From Kiloniellaceae bacterium (lineage in GTDB: Bacteria > Pseudomonadota > Alphaproteobacteria > Kiloniellales > J153), in contig JAJFGL010000006.1 of assembly GCA_021776135.1 (NCBI GenBank), positions 47,199 to 111,198 of the forward strand: a DNA stretch of 64,000 nucleotides, in the 5' to 3' direction. Positions 39,233 through 48,670 of this stretch are shown here, piece by piece. The notes under the pieces are model-generated. The model ran no database searches. It was given only the letters and a program-made list of their open reading frames with translations, and was not told the origin of the DNA. How positions within the stretch are numbered: the stretch's first letter is position 1; each line of letters opens with the position of its first letter. The position numbers and the translations under genes are program-made.

Positions 39233-39535
39233 ATGGCTAAGTTAACCGTGGTTTATTGGCGCGACATTCCCGCGCAGGTCATCGTCAAGGCCGGGCGTCA
39301 AGCCGCCAAGCGGCAATTGAGCGAGCGTTTCGAAAAAGCGATCGACCGGGCCGCCATGCGCGCCAAGATGCGCGATACGGATTCCTATCTGGAGCAGTGG
39401 CGCCGGGCCGCGCCCCTCGACTGCGGCGACGATCTGGAAGCCGAGGCAACGGCGGCGGCGGAGCATCTGGAAAATGACTTCGACGATGCCCGGCTCGCCG
39501 CGCTGGTCAAGACCGGCGGCGCCGAAAGCCTATAA
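39233..39535 (+). CDS. small 'virulence factor' family protein of corrinoid clusters
   Basis: MAKLTVVYWRDIPAQVIVKAGRQAAKRQLSERFEKAIDRAAMRAKMRDTDSYLEQWRR. Confidence 0.65.
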   Translation: MAKLTVVYWRDIPAQVIVKAGRQAAKRQLSERFEKAIDRAAMRAKMRDTDSYLEQWRRAAPLDCGDDLEAEATAAAEHLENDFDDARLAALVKTGGAESL

Positions 39536-39550
39536 GGGAGGGTGAGAAAC

Positions 39551-40492
39551 ATGGCGTTAGCCGAAGCATGGGAACCGGAAGTCATGGACCCCGTCAAACA
39601 ACAAATCGTGGAGCTGACCGCCGGTTTCTCAATCGAGACCACGCCCGGCTCGGCCCTGAAAATACCCGACTACCGTGAGTACCTGCGCGCCGGCGCCACG
39701 GTCAGCGTGACCTTCCTGCCCGGATCCGATTTCACCGATACCATCGCCACGGCGAAACGCCTGAAAGCCGAGGGCTTTATTCCCGCGCCGCATTTCGTGG
39801 CCCGTTCCATTACCGGCAAGGCGGCCTTGGCAGGCTACCTGACACGCATGCAAGACGAGGTTGGGATCGAGGAGGTGGTGGTCCTGGCCGGCGGGGTCAA
39901 CGAACCGCTCGGCGACTTCGACAATTCCATGGAACTTTTAGAGACCGGCCTGTTCGAGGCCCATGGCATTAAGCGTATCGGCATCGCCGGCCACCCCGAA
40001 GGCAGCCCCGATATTACGCCGGGGCGCGTGATTGAGGCCTTGCGGTGGAAGAATGACTACGCCCGTACCAGTTCCGCGGATTTTTACATCGCGACTCAAT
40101 TCTGCTTCGAGGCCGCACCCATCATTGCCTGGGAAATCGCTATCCGGGAGGCCGGCAACACGCTTCCCATCCATATCGGCGTTCCCGGCCTGGCGACCCT
40201 TAAGACCCTCATCAATCACGCCAAGGCCTGCGGCGTCGGCCCATCCATGCGCATGCTGACGCGCCAGGCGCGCAATATCGCCAAGCTTCTGAACGTGCAA
40301 CAGCCGGATCGCCTGCTGATCGACTTGGCCCATCATAAGGCGGCCAATCCGCATTCCGTCATCGCCAAAATTCATATCTATCCCTTAGGCGGCTTGCGCC
40401 GCTCCGCCAAATGGAGTTATGCCGTCGCGGACGGCGATTTTACCCTGGCCAAGAACGGTAAGAAATTCTCCGTCGATCGGGATATAGATTGA
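39551..40492 (+). CDS. methylenetetrahydrofolate reductase family protein
   Basis: FSIETTPGSALKIPDYREYLRAGATVSVTFLPGSDFTDTIATAKRL; IAGHPEGSPDI; TQFCFEA. Confidence 0.85.
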   Translation: MALAEAWEPEVMDPVKQQIVELTAGFSIETTPGSALKIPDYREYLRAGATVSVTFLPGSDFTDTIATAKRLKAEGFIPAPHFVARSITGKAALAGYLTRMQDEVGIEEVVVLAGGVNEPLGDFDNSMELLETGLFEAHGIKRIGIAGHPEGSPDITPGRVIEALRWKNDYARTSSADFYIATQFCFEAAPIIAWEIAIREAGNTLPIHIGVPGLATLKTLINHAKACGVGPSMRMLTRQARNIAKLLNVQQPDRLLIDLAHHKAANPHSVIAKIHIYPLGGLRRSAKWSYAVADGDFTLAKNGKKFSVDRDID

Positions 40493-40570
40493 CGAAGTCA
40501 TAACCCGGCGCGGGCATGCTCCAACAACGGCCCGCGCCGCCACCCACCAGTCGAGGAAGCTCACCCCCCC

Positions 40571-41470
40571 ATGACGCACACCCTTGTCAGCTCTCATAAA
40601 AAGGAAGTCATTATTGGCTTCGATAAGCCGTTCTGCGTGATCGGCGAGCGCATCAACCCAACCGGACGTAAAAAACTGGCCGCCGAAATGGCCGCCGGCG
40701 ATTACAGCACGGTGGAGGCCGATGCCCTGGCCCAGGTCGCCGCCGGCGCCAACATGCTCGACGTAAACGCGGGTATCCCGCTCGCCGACGAACCGGCGAT
40801 CCTGGCCGAGTCCATCAAGCTGGTTCAATCCTTGGTGGATGTGCCGCTGTCGATCGATTCCTCGATTGTCGAAGCCCTGGAAGCGGGCCTAGCGGTGTAT
40901 CAAGGCAAGGCCCTGGTCAACTCCGTCACCGGCGAGGAAGAACGCCTGGAAGCCGTCTTGCCGCTGATCAAGAAATACGGCGCCGCCGTGGTCGCCATCT
41001 CGAACGACGAGACCGGCATTTCGGAAGACCCGGACGTGCGTTTCGAGGTCGCCAAGAAGATCGTGCACCGGGCCGCGGATTTCGGCATCCCGGCCAGCGA
41101 CGTGGTGGTCGATCCCCTGGTCATGCCCATCGGCGCCCTGGGGCAGGCCGGGGTGGCGGCCTTCCGCCTGATCCGGCGCCTGCGTGAGGAATTGGGCGTC
41201 AACACCACTTGCGGCGCCTCCAACATCAGCTTCGGCTTGCCCAACCGGCACGCGCTGAACGCCCATTTCCTGGCCATGGCGGCCAGCAACGGCATGACCT
41301 CCGCCATTATGAACCCGCTGCACGAGGAGGAAATGACCGGCATCATGGCGGCCAACGTCTTGAACGGCGTCGATACCAACTGCGCCCGCTGGCTGCGCAA
41401 GTTCCGCGCCCCGCCCGCCGCCGGCAGTCAGGAAGAAGCCCGTTCCGCCCGCCGCCGGCGGCGCGGCTAA
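40571..41470 (+). CDS. methyltetrahydrofolate:corrinoid methyltransferase (pterin-binding)
   Basis: VIGERINPTGRKKLAAEMAAGDYSTVEADALAQVAAGANMLDVNAGIPLADE. Confidence 0.9.
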   Translation: MTHTLVSSHKKEVIIGFDKPFCVIGERINPTGRKKLAAEMAAGDYSTVEADALAQVAAGANMLDVNAGIPLADEPAILAESIKLVQSLVDVPLSIDSSIVEALEAGLAVYQGKALVNSVTGEEERLEAVLPLIKKYGAAVVAISNDETGISEDPDVRFEVAKKIVHRAADFGIPASDVVVDPLVMPIGALGQAGVAAFRLIRRLREELGVNTTCGASNISFGLPNRHALNAHFLAMAASNGMTSAIMNPLHEEEMTGIMAANVLNGVDTNCARWLRKFRAPPAAGSQEEARSARRRRRG

Positions 41471-41492
41471 AGACGAAAAGGCAGCCGGCTCC

Positions 41493-43505
41493 GTGGCGCA
41501 AGACCCGCTTATCGTCTTCACGCCCTCGGGCCGGCGCGGCCGTTTTGCCGCCGGAACGCCGGTGCTTCAGGCGGCGCGCAGCCTGGGCGTCGATATCGAT
41601 TCCGTCTGCGGCGGGCGCGGCCTCTGCGGCCGCTGCCAGGTTCGCCCAAGCATCGGCGAGTTTTCCAAGCACGGCATCGTCAGCCGTACCAAGAACCTGA
41701 GCGGTACGAACGAGACCGAAGCGCGTTACGACGCCAAGCGGGGCCTGCGCGCGGATCAACGCCTGTCCTGTCAGACCCAAATCCTGGGCGACCTGGTCAT
41801 CGACGTGCCGCGCGAAAGCCAGGTTCACAAGCAGGTCGTGCGTAAGCGGGCCGAGGTGCGCGCCATCGAACTCGATCCCGCCATACGGCTGCACTACATC
41901 GTGGTCGAGCAGCCGGATATGCACAATCCCAGCGGCGATCTCGAACGGGTCATGAAGGCGCTGCGCGAACAGTGGGAGATGGAGGGCCTGGAGTGCGACT
42001 TGCGCGTGCTGCAAACCCTTCAAAAAGTCCTGCGCGAGGGCAAGTGGAAGATCACCGTCGCCGTGCACCGGGGTCAGGTTCTAACCACCGCCTGGCCCGG
42101 TTTTCACAACCGGGCCTACGGCGTCGCCGTCGATGTTGGCTCAACCACCATCGCGGCGCACCTATGCAAGCTCGCGACCGGCGAAATTGTCGCCTCGGCC
42201 GGACTCATGAACCCGCAGATCCGCTTCGGCGAAGACCTCATGAGCCGGGTATCCTACGTCATGATGAACCCGGGCGGCGAAGTGGAACTCACCGCCGTGG
42301 TGCGCGAAGCTATCGACACCTTGTTTCAAGAGGTCGCGAAGGAAGCCGGCATCGGCAAGAACGATATCTTGAACGTGACCTTCGTCGGCAATCCCATCAT
42401 GCATCATCTTCTGCTAGGCATCGACCCGACCGAGCTTGGCGTCGCGCCCTTTGCCTTGGCGGCCAATTCGGGCATGACCTTCTGGGCCAGCGAGATCGAA
42501 CTAAGCGAAGTCAACAGCGGCGCCAGAGTTTATGTCCTGCCCTGCATCGCCGGTCATGTGGGGGCCGATACCGCCGGGGTTATCCTCTCGGAAAGCCCGC
42601 ACCTGAGCGAGGAGATGGTGCTTGTCGTCGATGTCGGAACAAATGCCGAGATCGTACTGGGCAACAAGGACCGCCTGCTCGCCTGCTCGTCGCCCACCGG
42701 CCCGGCTTTCGAGGGCGCGCAAATTTCCTGCGGCCAGCGCGCCGCGCCGGGCGCCATAGAACGGGTCCGCATCGACCCGGAAACCCTGGAGCCGCGTTTT
42801 AAGGTGATCGGGTCCGATCTCTGGTCGAACGAGGACGGCTTCGAGGAAGAAACCAAGGCGACCGGTGTCACCGGCGTGTGCGGTTCCGGCATCATTGAGG
42901 TTCTGGCCGAGATGTTCTTGACCGGCATCATCATGGCCGACGGCACCATCGACGGCGCCATGGCGTCGCGCACCCCAAGAGTTCAAGCCGATGGGCGCAC
43001 CTTTTCTTACCTCCTGCACGCGGGCGAACCGGAATTGCGGATTCAGCAAAACGACGTGCGGGCGATCCAACTGGCCAAGGGGGCGTTGTATGCCGGGGCG
43101 CGCCTGCTCATGGACAGACTGGAGATCGAGACCCTGGACCGGATCGTGCTTGCCGGCGCCTTCGGCAGCCATATCGACACCAAATACGCCATGGTCCTCG
43201 GCATGATCCCCGATTGCGACCTGTCCAAGGTAAGCTCCGCCGGGAATGCGGCGGGCACAGGGGCCATCATCGCGCTATTGAACCAACGCGCCCGCGACGA
43301 GATCGCCCAGGTCATCCGCAAGGTCGAAAAGATCGAAACGGCGGTCGAGCCGCGCTTCCAGGAACACTTCATCGCCGCCATGGGCCTGCCTAACACGACC
43401 GAAGCCTTCCCGCACTTGGCGAAGGCGGTTACACTGCCTACACCCAAGGAACGTAGCGAGGGCGCCCCGGGTACGGGTCGGCGGCGCAGGCGAAACAGGA
43501 GTTGA
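41493..43505 (+). CDS. RACo-like [2Fe-2S]/ASKHA corrinoid-activation ATPase
   Basis: CGGRGLCGRCQV [2Fe-2S] motif; ASKHA motifs AVDVGSTTIAAHL, VVDVGTNAEIVLGN; AGAFGSHIDTKYAMVLGMIPDC. Confidence 0.9.
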   Translation: MAQDPLIVFTPSGRRGRFAAGTPVLQAARSLGVDIDSVCGGRGLCGRCQVRPSIGEFSKHGIVSRTKNLSGTNETEARYDAKRGLRADQRLSCQTQILGDLVIDVPRESQVHKQVVRKRAEVRAIELDPAIRLHYIVVEQPDMHNPSGDLERVMKALREQWEMEGLECDLRVLQTLQKVLREGKWKITVAVHRGQVLTTAWPGFHNRAYGVAVDVGSTTIAAHLCKLATGEIVASAGLMNPQIRFGEDLMSRVSYVMMNPGGEVELTAVVREAIDTLFQEVAKEAGIGKNDILNVTFVGNPIMHHLLLGIDPTELGVAPFALAANSGMTFWASEIELSEVNSGARVYVLPCIAGHVGADTAGVILSESPHLSEEMVLVVDVGTNAEIVLGNKDRLLACSSPTGPAFEGAQISCGQRAAPGAIERVRIDPETLEPRFKVIGSDLWSNEDGFEEETKATGVTGVCGSGIIEVLAEMFLTGIIMADGTIDGAMASRTPRVQADGRTFSYLLHAGEPELRIQQNDVRAIQLAKGALYAGARLLMDRLEIETLDRIVLAGAFGSHIDTKYAMVLGMIPDCDLSKVSSAGNAAGTGAIIALLNQRARDEIAQVIRKVEKIETAVEPRFQEHFIAAMGLPNTTEAFPHLAKAVTLPTPKERSEGAPGTGRRRRRNRS

Positions 43506-43508
43506 TCC

Positions 43509-44069
43509 ATGGACACCATCGACTTTACCCAGATGAAGGACGGCACCCGCGCGGAGTATGAATTCCTGGGCGGCCTCTGGAACACCCATATCCAGACCCA
43601 CTTGGCCGACAGCGTTCTCGGTCTGCTCACGGCCATGCGGGGGCCTAAGCTCGGCTACAAGATCGACCGCTACGATCACAGTCTGCAAAGCGCGACCCGG
43701 GCCAAGGCCGATGGCGCGGACGAGGAAACCGTGATCTGCGCCCTGCTCCACGACATCGGCGACAGCATCGCGCCGGAAAATCACAGCGCCGTGGCGGCCG
43801 CCATCCTGCGGCCCTATATCAGCGAAAAGAACCACTGGATCGTCGCCCACCACGGGGTGTTCCAAGGCACTTACTTCTTTCACCACATCGGCCGCGACCG
43901 TGACGCGCGGGAGCGTTACCGGGGCCATCCCCATTTCGAGGCTTGCGCCGCGTTCTGCGAAAATTGGGACCAAAGCTCCTTCGACCCGGACTACGAGACC
44001 GCGCCCTTGAGCGTTTTCGAGCCCGCCGTGCGCCGCCTCTTCGCCCACCCGCCGCAAGCCTTCGCTTAA
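43509..44069 (+). CDS. HD-domain protein (possible diiron hydrolase/oxygenase)
   Basis: YDHSLQSATRAKADGADEETVICALLHDIGDSIAPENHSAVAAAILRPYISEKNHWIVAHHG. Confidence 0.8.
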   Translation: MDTIDFTQMKDGTRAEYEFLGGLWNTHIQTHLADSVLGLLTAMRGPKLGYKIDRYDHSLQSATRAKADGADEETVICALLHDIGDSIAPENHSAVAAAILRPYISEKNHWIVAHHGVFQGTYFFHHIGRDRDARERYRGHPHFEACAAFCENWDQSSFDPDYETAPLSVFEPAVRRLFAHPPQAFA

Positions 44070-44091
44070 ATCGATTCAGGAGATCATTCGC

Positions 44092-44766
44092 ATGGGCGAA
44101 GACATCCGCTTGACCGCGAGCGACGGCCACGAATTCAGCGCCTACAAAGCGATACCGGAGGGGACCGCCAAGGGCAGCGTTGTCGTGGTGCAGGAAATCT
44201 TTGGCGTCAACAGTCATATTCGCGCCGTGTGCGACCGCTATGCCGCAACCGGATACTTGGCGATCGCGCCGGCCATTTTCGACCGCGTGGAGCGCGGCAT
44301 CCAAATCGGCTATACGCCCGAGGATATCGCGCGCGGCCGTGAAATACGCGCTAAATGCGATACCGATGCGGCGATCCAGGATATCGCGGCCGCCGCCGAT
44401 GAGGCGGCCAAGGCCGGAAAACCCGGCATCGTCGGCTATTGCTGGGGCGGCCAGTTGGTTTACATCGCGGCCTGTCGCCTGGGCGGCAAGCTGGTTGCCG
44501 CCAGTAGCTACTACGGTGGCGGCATCAAAAGCTTTATCGATGAAACGCCCGCGGTTCCCTTGATCATGCACTTCGGATCGCTCGATGCCTCGATACCCCT
44601 GGAAGAGGTCGAGCAAATTCGCGCGGCCCATCCGGACGTAACGATCCACATCTACGAGGGCGCGGACCACGGTTTCAACTGCGACCAGCGTAAGTCCTAC
44701 AATGCCAAGGCGGCAAAACTGGCCGCGGAACGCACGCTCGCCTTCTTCAACGCGCACCTGACGTAG
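44092..44766 (+). CDS. dienelactone hydrolase family protein
   Basis: VVVVQEIFGVNSHIRAVCDRYA; GYCWGGQLVYIAA nucleophile; GADHGFNCDQR. Confidence 0.92.
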   Translation: MGEDIRLTASDGHEFSAYKAIPEGTAKGSVVVVQEIFGVNSHIRAVCDRYAATGYLAIAPAIFDRVERGIQIGYTPEDIARGREIRAKCDTDAAIQDIAAAADEAAKAGKPGIVGYCWGGQLVYIAACRLGGKLVAASSYYGGGIKSFIDETPAVPLIMHFGSLDASIPLEEVEQIRAAHPDVTIHIYEGADHGFNCDQRKSYNAKAAKLAAERTLAFFNAHLT

Positions 44767-45029
44767 AGCGCTTTCCGATCATACGGACCCATTCGATGGG
44801 CCAGATCCGTTCACTCGGCTAAGCTGCGTCGCGCCGCGCGATGCGGGGCATCGGGCAAGCGGCGGAGCGACGCCGATGGGCGGATATGGCCCACCGCAGG
44901 CCGGTATTTCGCGCCCGCTGGACGTCGTTGCGGCCCGCTTGCGGTCGTGAAGACCGCGGCGCGAACCGCGCCTAGCCAGCAGACGCGAACTACCGGTCGA
45001 ATGGGTCCGTATGATCGGAAAGCGCTCTA
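44764..45029. repeat. palindromic element copy 2 (33-bp perfect terminal inverted repeats)
   Basis: 44764-44796 TAGAGCGCTTTCCGATCATACGGACCCATTCGA is the exact reverse complement of 44997-45029; interior is the reverse complement of copy 1 with substitutions. Confidence 0.92.
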
Positions 45030-46204
45030 GCAGCCAGGGCCGAAGCACCGACGCAGTACAAAGCACAGCCAAGCGCAATGGCTTCGATACCAATACCGGC
45101 ATCGATTAGAAATCCCAGTATGGCCGGCGCCAAGCCGGTCGAAAACACCATGGCCGCCTGGGCGAAGGCGCGGATCGCCCCAAGATGCGCGACCCCGTAA
45201 AGTTCGGCCCAAAGGGTGCCCAGGATCGCGGTCGTGAAGCCCGCGCCGGCGCCCAACAAGGCAAAGAATGCCGGCGCCACGTAGGCCGCATCGCTCGAAG
45301 CCAGGGTCAGGCAGGCGAGGAGCAGGGGCGCCAGAAAGAAAGCCACCAAGCGGCGCGCGGAGTATCGATCGACAAGCACGCCGGCGGCCATGACGCTACC
45401 GACGTTCGCCAGGGCATAAAGGCTGAAGGAGCCGGCTATGAGTGTCATGGGCCAGCCCTTGGTGGCGGCGACATGGACCTGATGAAAGACTATGCCGGTC
45501 GAGATAAAAGACGGCGCCAGCAAGGCCGGCACGAGGTGCCAGAAATGACGGTCGCGTAAGACTTGACCCAGGGTCGCCGAGCCTGCCCGTTCCGGGCCGG
45601 CGGCTTTCAGCGCCGCATCGCGGGCGCCGTGGCCTTTCAAAAGCCGGATCGTCACGGGCAAGGCGGCGAGCACGAGAACGGCGGCGGCCCCCACCCAAAC
45701 CATGCGCCAAGCCATGCCGGTCAGCAGGGCCACGACCAGGGGCGGAAACATCGCCTCGCCAAGCGGGTAGCCGAGCGCGGCGATGGCCACCGCCCGTCCG
45801 CGTTCGCGGTCAAAATACCGCGCCATGGCGGTCAAGGAAGCATGGCTCGTCAGGCCCTGACCGAAGAACCGCAGGCCGAACACGGCCACGGCCACGGCCG
45901 CCGCGGACTCGGCCGCCGAGAGAGCCAAGCACCCCAAAGCCAGACCCAGGAGCACGGCCCCGGCGAACAACGCCAGGGGCCAGCGGTCGATCAGGCGGCC
46001 GCCGAAAACCAGCAGCGCGGCGCTGGCCAGTGTGCCGATGGAATACAGCGCCCCGAACTCGCCGTTCGTCAGGCCGAACTCGGCACGTATCTCACCGCCG
46101 AACAAGGAGATGAAAAAGGTCTGCCCGAAACTGGAAGAAAACGCCATGACCAAGCCGAAGCCGAGCAGCCGGCCATGGGCGCGGATAAAAGCAATCGGGA
46201 TCAT
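44990..46204 (-). CDS. MFS transporter
   Basis: 12-TM-like hydrophobic pattern; FGLTNGEFGALYSIGTLASAALL; GALIDRW-type loop; C-terminus runs into palindromic element copy 2. Confidence 0.88.
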   Translation of the reverse strand: MIPIAFIRAHGRLLGFGLVMAFSSSFGQTFFISLFGGEIRAEFGLTNGEFGALYSIGTLASAALLVFGGRLIDRWPLALFAGAVLLGLALGCLALSAAESAAAVAVAVFGLRFFGQGLTSHASLTAMARYFDRERGRAVAIAALGYPLGEAMFPPLVVALLTGMAWRMVWVGAAAVLVLAALPVTIRLLKGHGARDAALKAAGPERAGSATLGQVLRDRHFWHLVPALLAPSFISTGIVFHQVHVAATKGWPMTLIAGSFSLYALANVGSVMAAGVLVDRYSARRLVAFFLAPLLLACLTLASSDAAYVAPAFFALLGAGAGFTTAILGTLWAELYGVAHLGAIRAFAQAAMVFSTGLAPAILGFLIDAGIGIEAIALGCALYCVGASALAARALSDHTDPFDR

Positions 46205-46218
46205 GGCGCCGTGTCAGG

Positions 46219-47304
46219 TTATGACTTCGCTCCGGCCGCCGCCGGCGGCGGCACCTCGGCGGAGTCGAAGCCGGCCGGCACGCCGCGTTCCTTACGCGGG
46301 GTGCGGCCGAAAAAGTCGCGATAGCATTTCGAGAAGTGCGAGGCGGAAACGAAGCCGCAGGCGAGCGCCACGTCGATGATCGACATGTTGGTTTGGACCA
46401 GCAGCAGACGGGCACGGTCCAGTCGCAACTCCAAATAGTACCGCGCGGGGGAGCGGGCCAGATACTTCCGGAAAAGCCGTTCAAGCTGCCGGGTCGATAA
46501 ACCGGCGCTCTGTGCCAGATCGGTTCGGGTCAAGGGCTCTTCCAGGTGCTGTTCCATGGCCTCGATCACGGCCAGAAGCTTGGGATGGCGCACCCCAAGA
46601 CGGGCGGGTAGAGACATCCGCTGGCGGTCATGGCGGTCGCGGATGCGGTCGTGCATGCATTGATCGGCGATCGCGGCGGCAAGCGCGTGACCGTGCCGGC
46701 GCCCAATCAGATTGAGCATCAGGTCGATGGCCGCGGTCCCGCCCGAGCAGGTGAAGCGATTGCGGTCAATCTCGAACAGTTCGTTGGCGATCTCGGCGCG
46801 CGGAAACTCCTCGATGAAACCAGCTAGGTTTTCCCAGTGGATCGTGCAACGATAGCCATCCAGCAAGCCCAGGCGCGCGAGGATATAACTCCCGGTGCAG
46901 ATCGCCCCAATGTCGGCGCCCTTGCGCACCATGCGGCGCAGATACGAATCGACGCCCTTGTTCCGGTACTGCTGCACATCGGTGCCGGAACAAACAATGA
47001 CGGAGTCGAGGGGCAAGGTTTCGTCCAAACCCCCATCCGGGGTGACTTCAACCCCGTTCGAGGCCCGCACCGCCGCGCCGCCGGGCGAAAAAACCGAATA
47101 CCGGTATAGTTCTTGCCCGCTGGTCCGATTGGCCAGGCGCAGGCTCTCGATAGCGCCGGAGAAGGCGATCATCGAAAACTTCGGAATCAGCACGAAGCCG
47201 ATGCGGTACGCTTGCTCATTGTCTGTATTGCCAGGCATGGATTGACGATCTCCCGGCCCTACCCTTAGGCGGAATTCCAGTTTAGTATCGGGCGACTTTG
47301 GCAT
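46219..47304 (-). CDS. GlxA/GbdR-like transcriptional regulator (PfpI + AraC HTH)
   Basis: AICTGSYILARLGLLDGYRCTIHWENL; DLAQSAGLSTRQLERLFRKYLARSPARYYLELRL; divergent from sox operon; start 47304 or 47238. Confidence 0.88.
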   Translation of the reverse strand: MPKSPDTKLEFRLRVGPGDRQSMPGNTDNEQAYRIGFVLIPKFSMIAFSGAIESLRLANRTSGQELYRYSVFSPGGAAVRASNGVEVTPDGGLDETLPLDSVIVCSGTDVQQYRNKGVDSYLRRMVRKGADIGAICTGSYILARLGLLDGYRCTIHWENLAGFIEEFPRAEIANELFEIDRNRFTCSGGTAAIDLMLNLIGRRHGHALAAAIADQCMHDRIRDRHDRQRMSLPARLGVRHPKLLAVIEAMEQHLEEPLTRTDLAQSAGLSTRQLERLFRKYLARSPARYYLELRLDRARLLLVQTNMSIIDVALACGFVSASHFSKCYRDFFGRTPRKERGVPAGFDSAEVPPPAAAGAKS

Positions 47305-47314
47305 AAAACATCCC

Positions 47315-47351
47315 TGTCGCGAATAGAAAACTCGATGCCGTGAACTCGCAA
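47315..47351 (+). promoter_or_regulatory. candidate AraC/GlxA-family operator, 21-bp-spaced half sites
   Basis: TGTCGC-GAATAGAA-AA at 47315-47330 and TGCCGT-GAACTCGC-AA at 47336-47351, exactly 21 bp apart, in the regulator/soxB divergent region. Confidence 0.55.
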
Positions 47352-47419
47352 GCCCCAAAGGCCACCAGCGCCATTTATGGCCAGCCTGAAACCGGCGGGA
47401 AACTAGGCCCTGAACCCAG

Positions 47420-48670
47420 ATGACGCGCTATTCCCTATTCAGCCTGCTGCGCAATGCGCTGAACTATCACGAGGACTGGCCGCGCGCCTGGCGCAGCCCG
47501 GAACCTAAATCGTCTTATGACGCGGTCATCGTCGGCGGCGGCGGCCACGGCCTGGCGACCGCCTACTACCTGGCCAAAAACCATGGCATTACCAATGTCG
47601 CGGTGATCGAGGCGGGTTGGATCGGCGGCGGCAATACCGGGCGCAACACGACTATCGTGCGCTCCAACTATCTCTGGGACGAAAGCACCGCGCTCTACGA
47701 ACATTCCATGAAGCTGTGGGAGGGTCTCAGCCAGGAGCTGAACTACAATGTCATGTTCAGCCAGCGTGGCGTGCTCAACCTGGCCCACAACCAGCACGAC
47801 CTGAAGGAAATCGCGCGCCGGATCAGCGCCAACCGCCTGAACGGCGTCGATTCCGAGTTCTTGACCCCAGCGGAGATCAAGGATCTGGCGCCGATCATCG
47901 ACTTACGGGCCGGGGGCCGTTATCCGGTCCTGGGCGCCTCGATCCAGCGCCGCGGCGGCACCGCCCGGCACGATGCCGTGGCCTGGGGTTATGCCCGGGC
48001 GGCGGACGCGCTGGGTGTCGATATCATCCAGCAATGCCCGGTCACCGGGTTCCGGATCGAGAACGGCCGGGTGAGCGCGGTCGAGACCGCCAAGGGCACC
48101 ATCGAGGCCGGAAAAGTCGCCATCGCGGTCGCCGGCCATTCCAGTGTCTTGGCGAAAATGGCGGGCTTCCGGCTGCCGGTTCAAAGCCAGCCCTTGCAGG
48201 CCCTGGTATCGGAACCGGTCAAACCGGTCCTCGACACGGTTATCATGTCGGGGGCGATCCACGCCTATATCAGCCAGTCCGATAAGGGCGAGCTGGTAAT
48301 CGGCGCCGGCGCCGATCCCTATATCGGCTATGGCCAGCGCGGCAGCCTGCCGGTGACCGAGGAAACCCTGGCCGCGGTTTGCGAACTTTTCCCCATGTTC
48401 CGGCGCATGCGTATGCTGCGCCAGTGGGGCGGAATCGTCGATACCTGTCCCGATGCCAGCCCGGTCCTGGGCATGACCCCGGTGGACGGCATGTATATCA
48501 ATTGCGGTTGGGGAACGGGCGGCTTCAAGTCCACGCCGGGCGCCGGCTGGGTCTTCGCCCATACGGTCGCGAAGAATGAACCCCATGACCTGAACGCCGC
48601 CTTCTCCCTGAACCGCTTCCGCACCGGGTACTTGATCGACGAACACGGCGCCGCCGCCGTGGCGCACTAG
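47420..48670 (+). CDS. soxB: sarcosine oxidase subunit beta
   Basis: [53 protein letters not shown]. Confidence 0.95.
   Translation: MTRYSLFSLLRNALNYHEDWPRAWRSPEPKSSYDAVIVGGGGHGLATAYYLAKNHGITNVAVIEAGWIGGGNTGRNTTIVRSNYLWDESTALYEHSMKLWEGLSQELNYNVMFSQRGVLNLAHNQHDLKEIARRISANRLNGVDSEFLTPAEIKDLAPIIDLRAGGRYPVLGASIQRRGGTARHDAVAWGYARAADALGVDIIQQCPVTGFRIENGRVSAVETAKGTIEAGKVAIAVAGHSSVLAKMAGFRLPVQSQPLQALVSEPVKPVLDTVIMSGAIHAYISQSDKGELVIGAGADPYIGYGQRGSLPVTEETLAAVCELFPMFRRMRMLRQWGGIVDTCPDASPVLGMTPVDGMYINCGWGTGGFKSTPGAGWVFAHTVAKNEPHDLNAAFSLNRFRTGYLIDEHGAAAVAH

Noticed and set aside
40571-41470. Possible frameshift at the 3' end of the methylTHF:corrinoid methyltransferase
   Set aside because: The C-terminal Arg-rich tail (SARRRRRG) is plausible and the next gene starts normally; no evidence of a lost domain.
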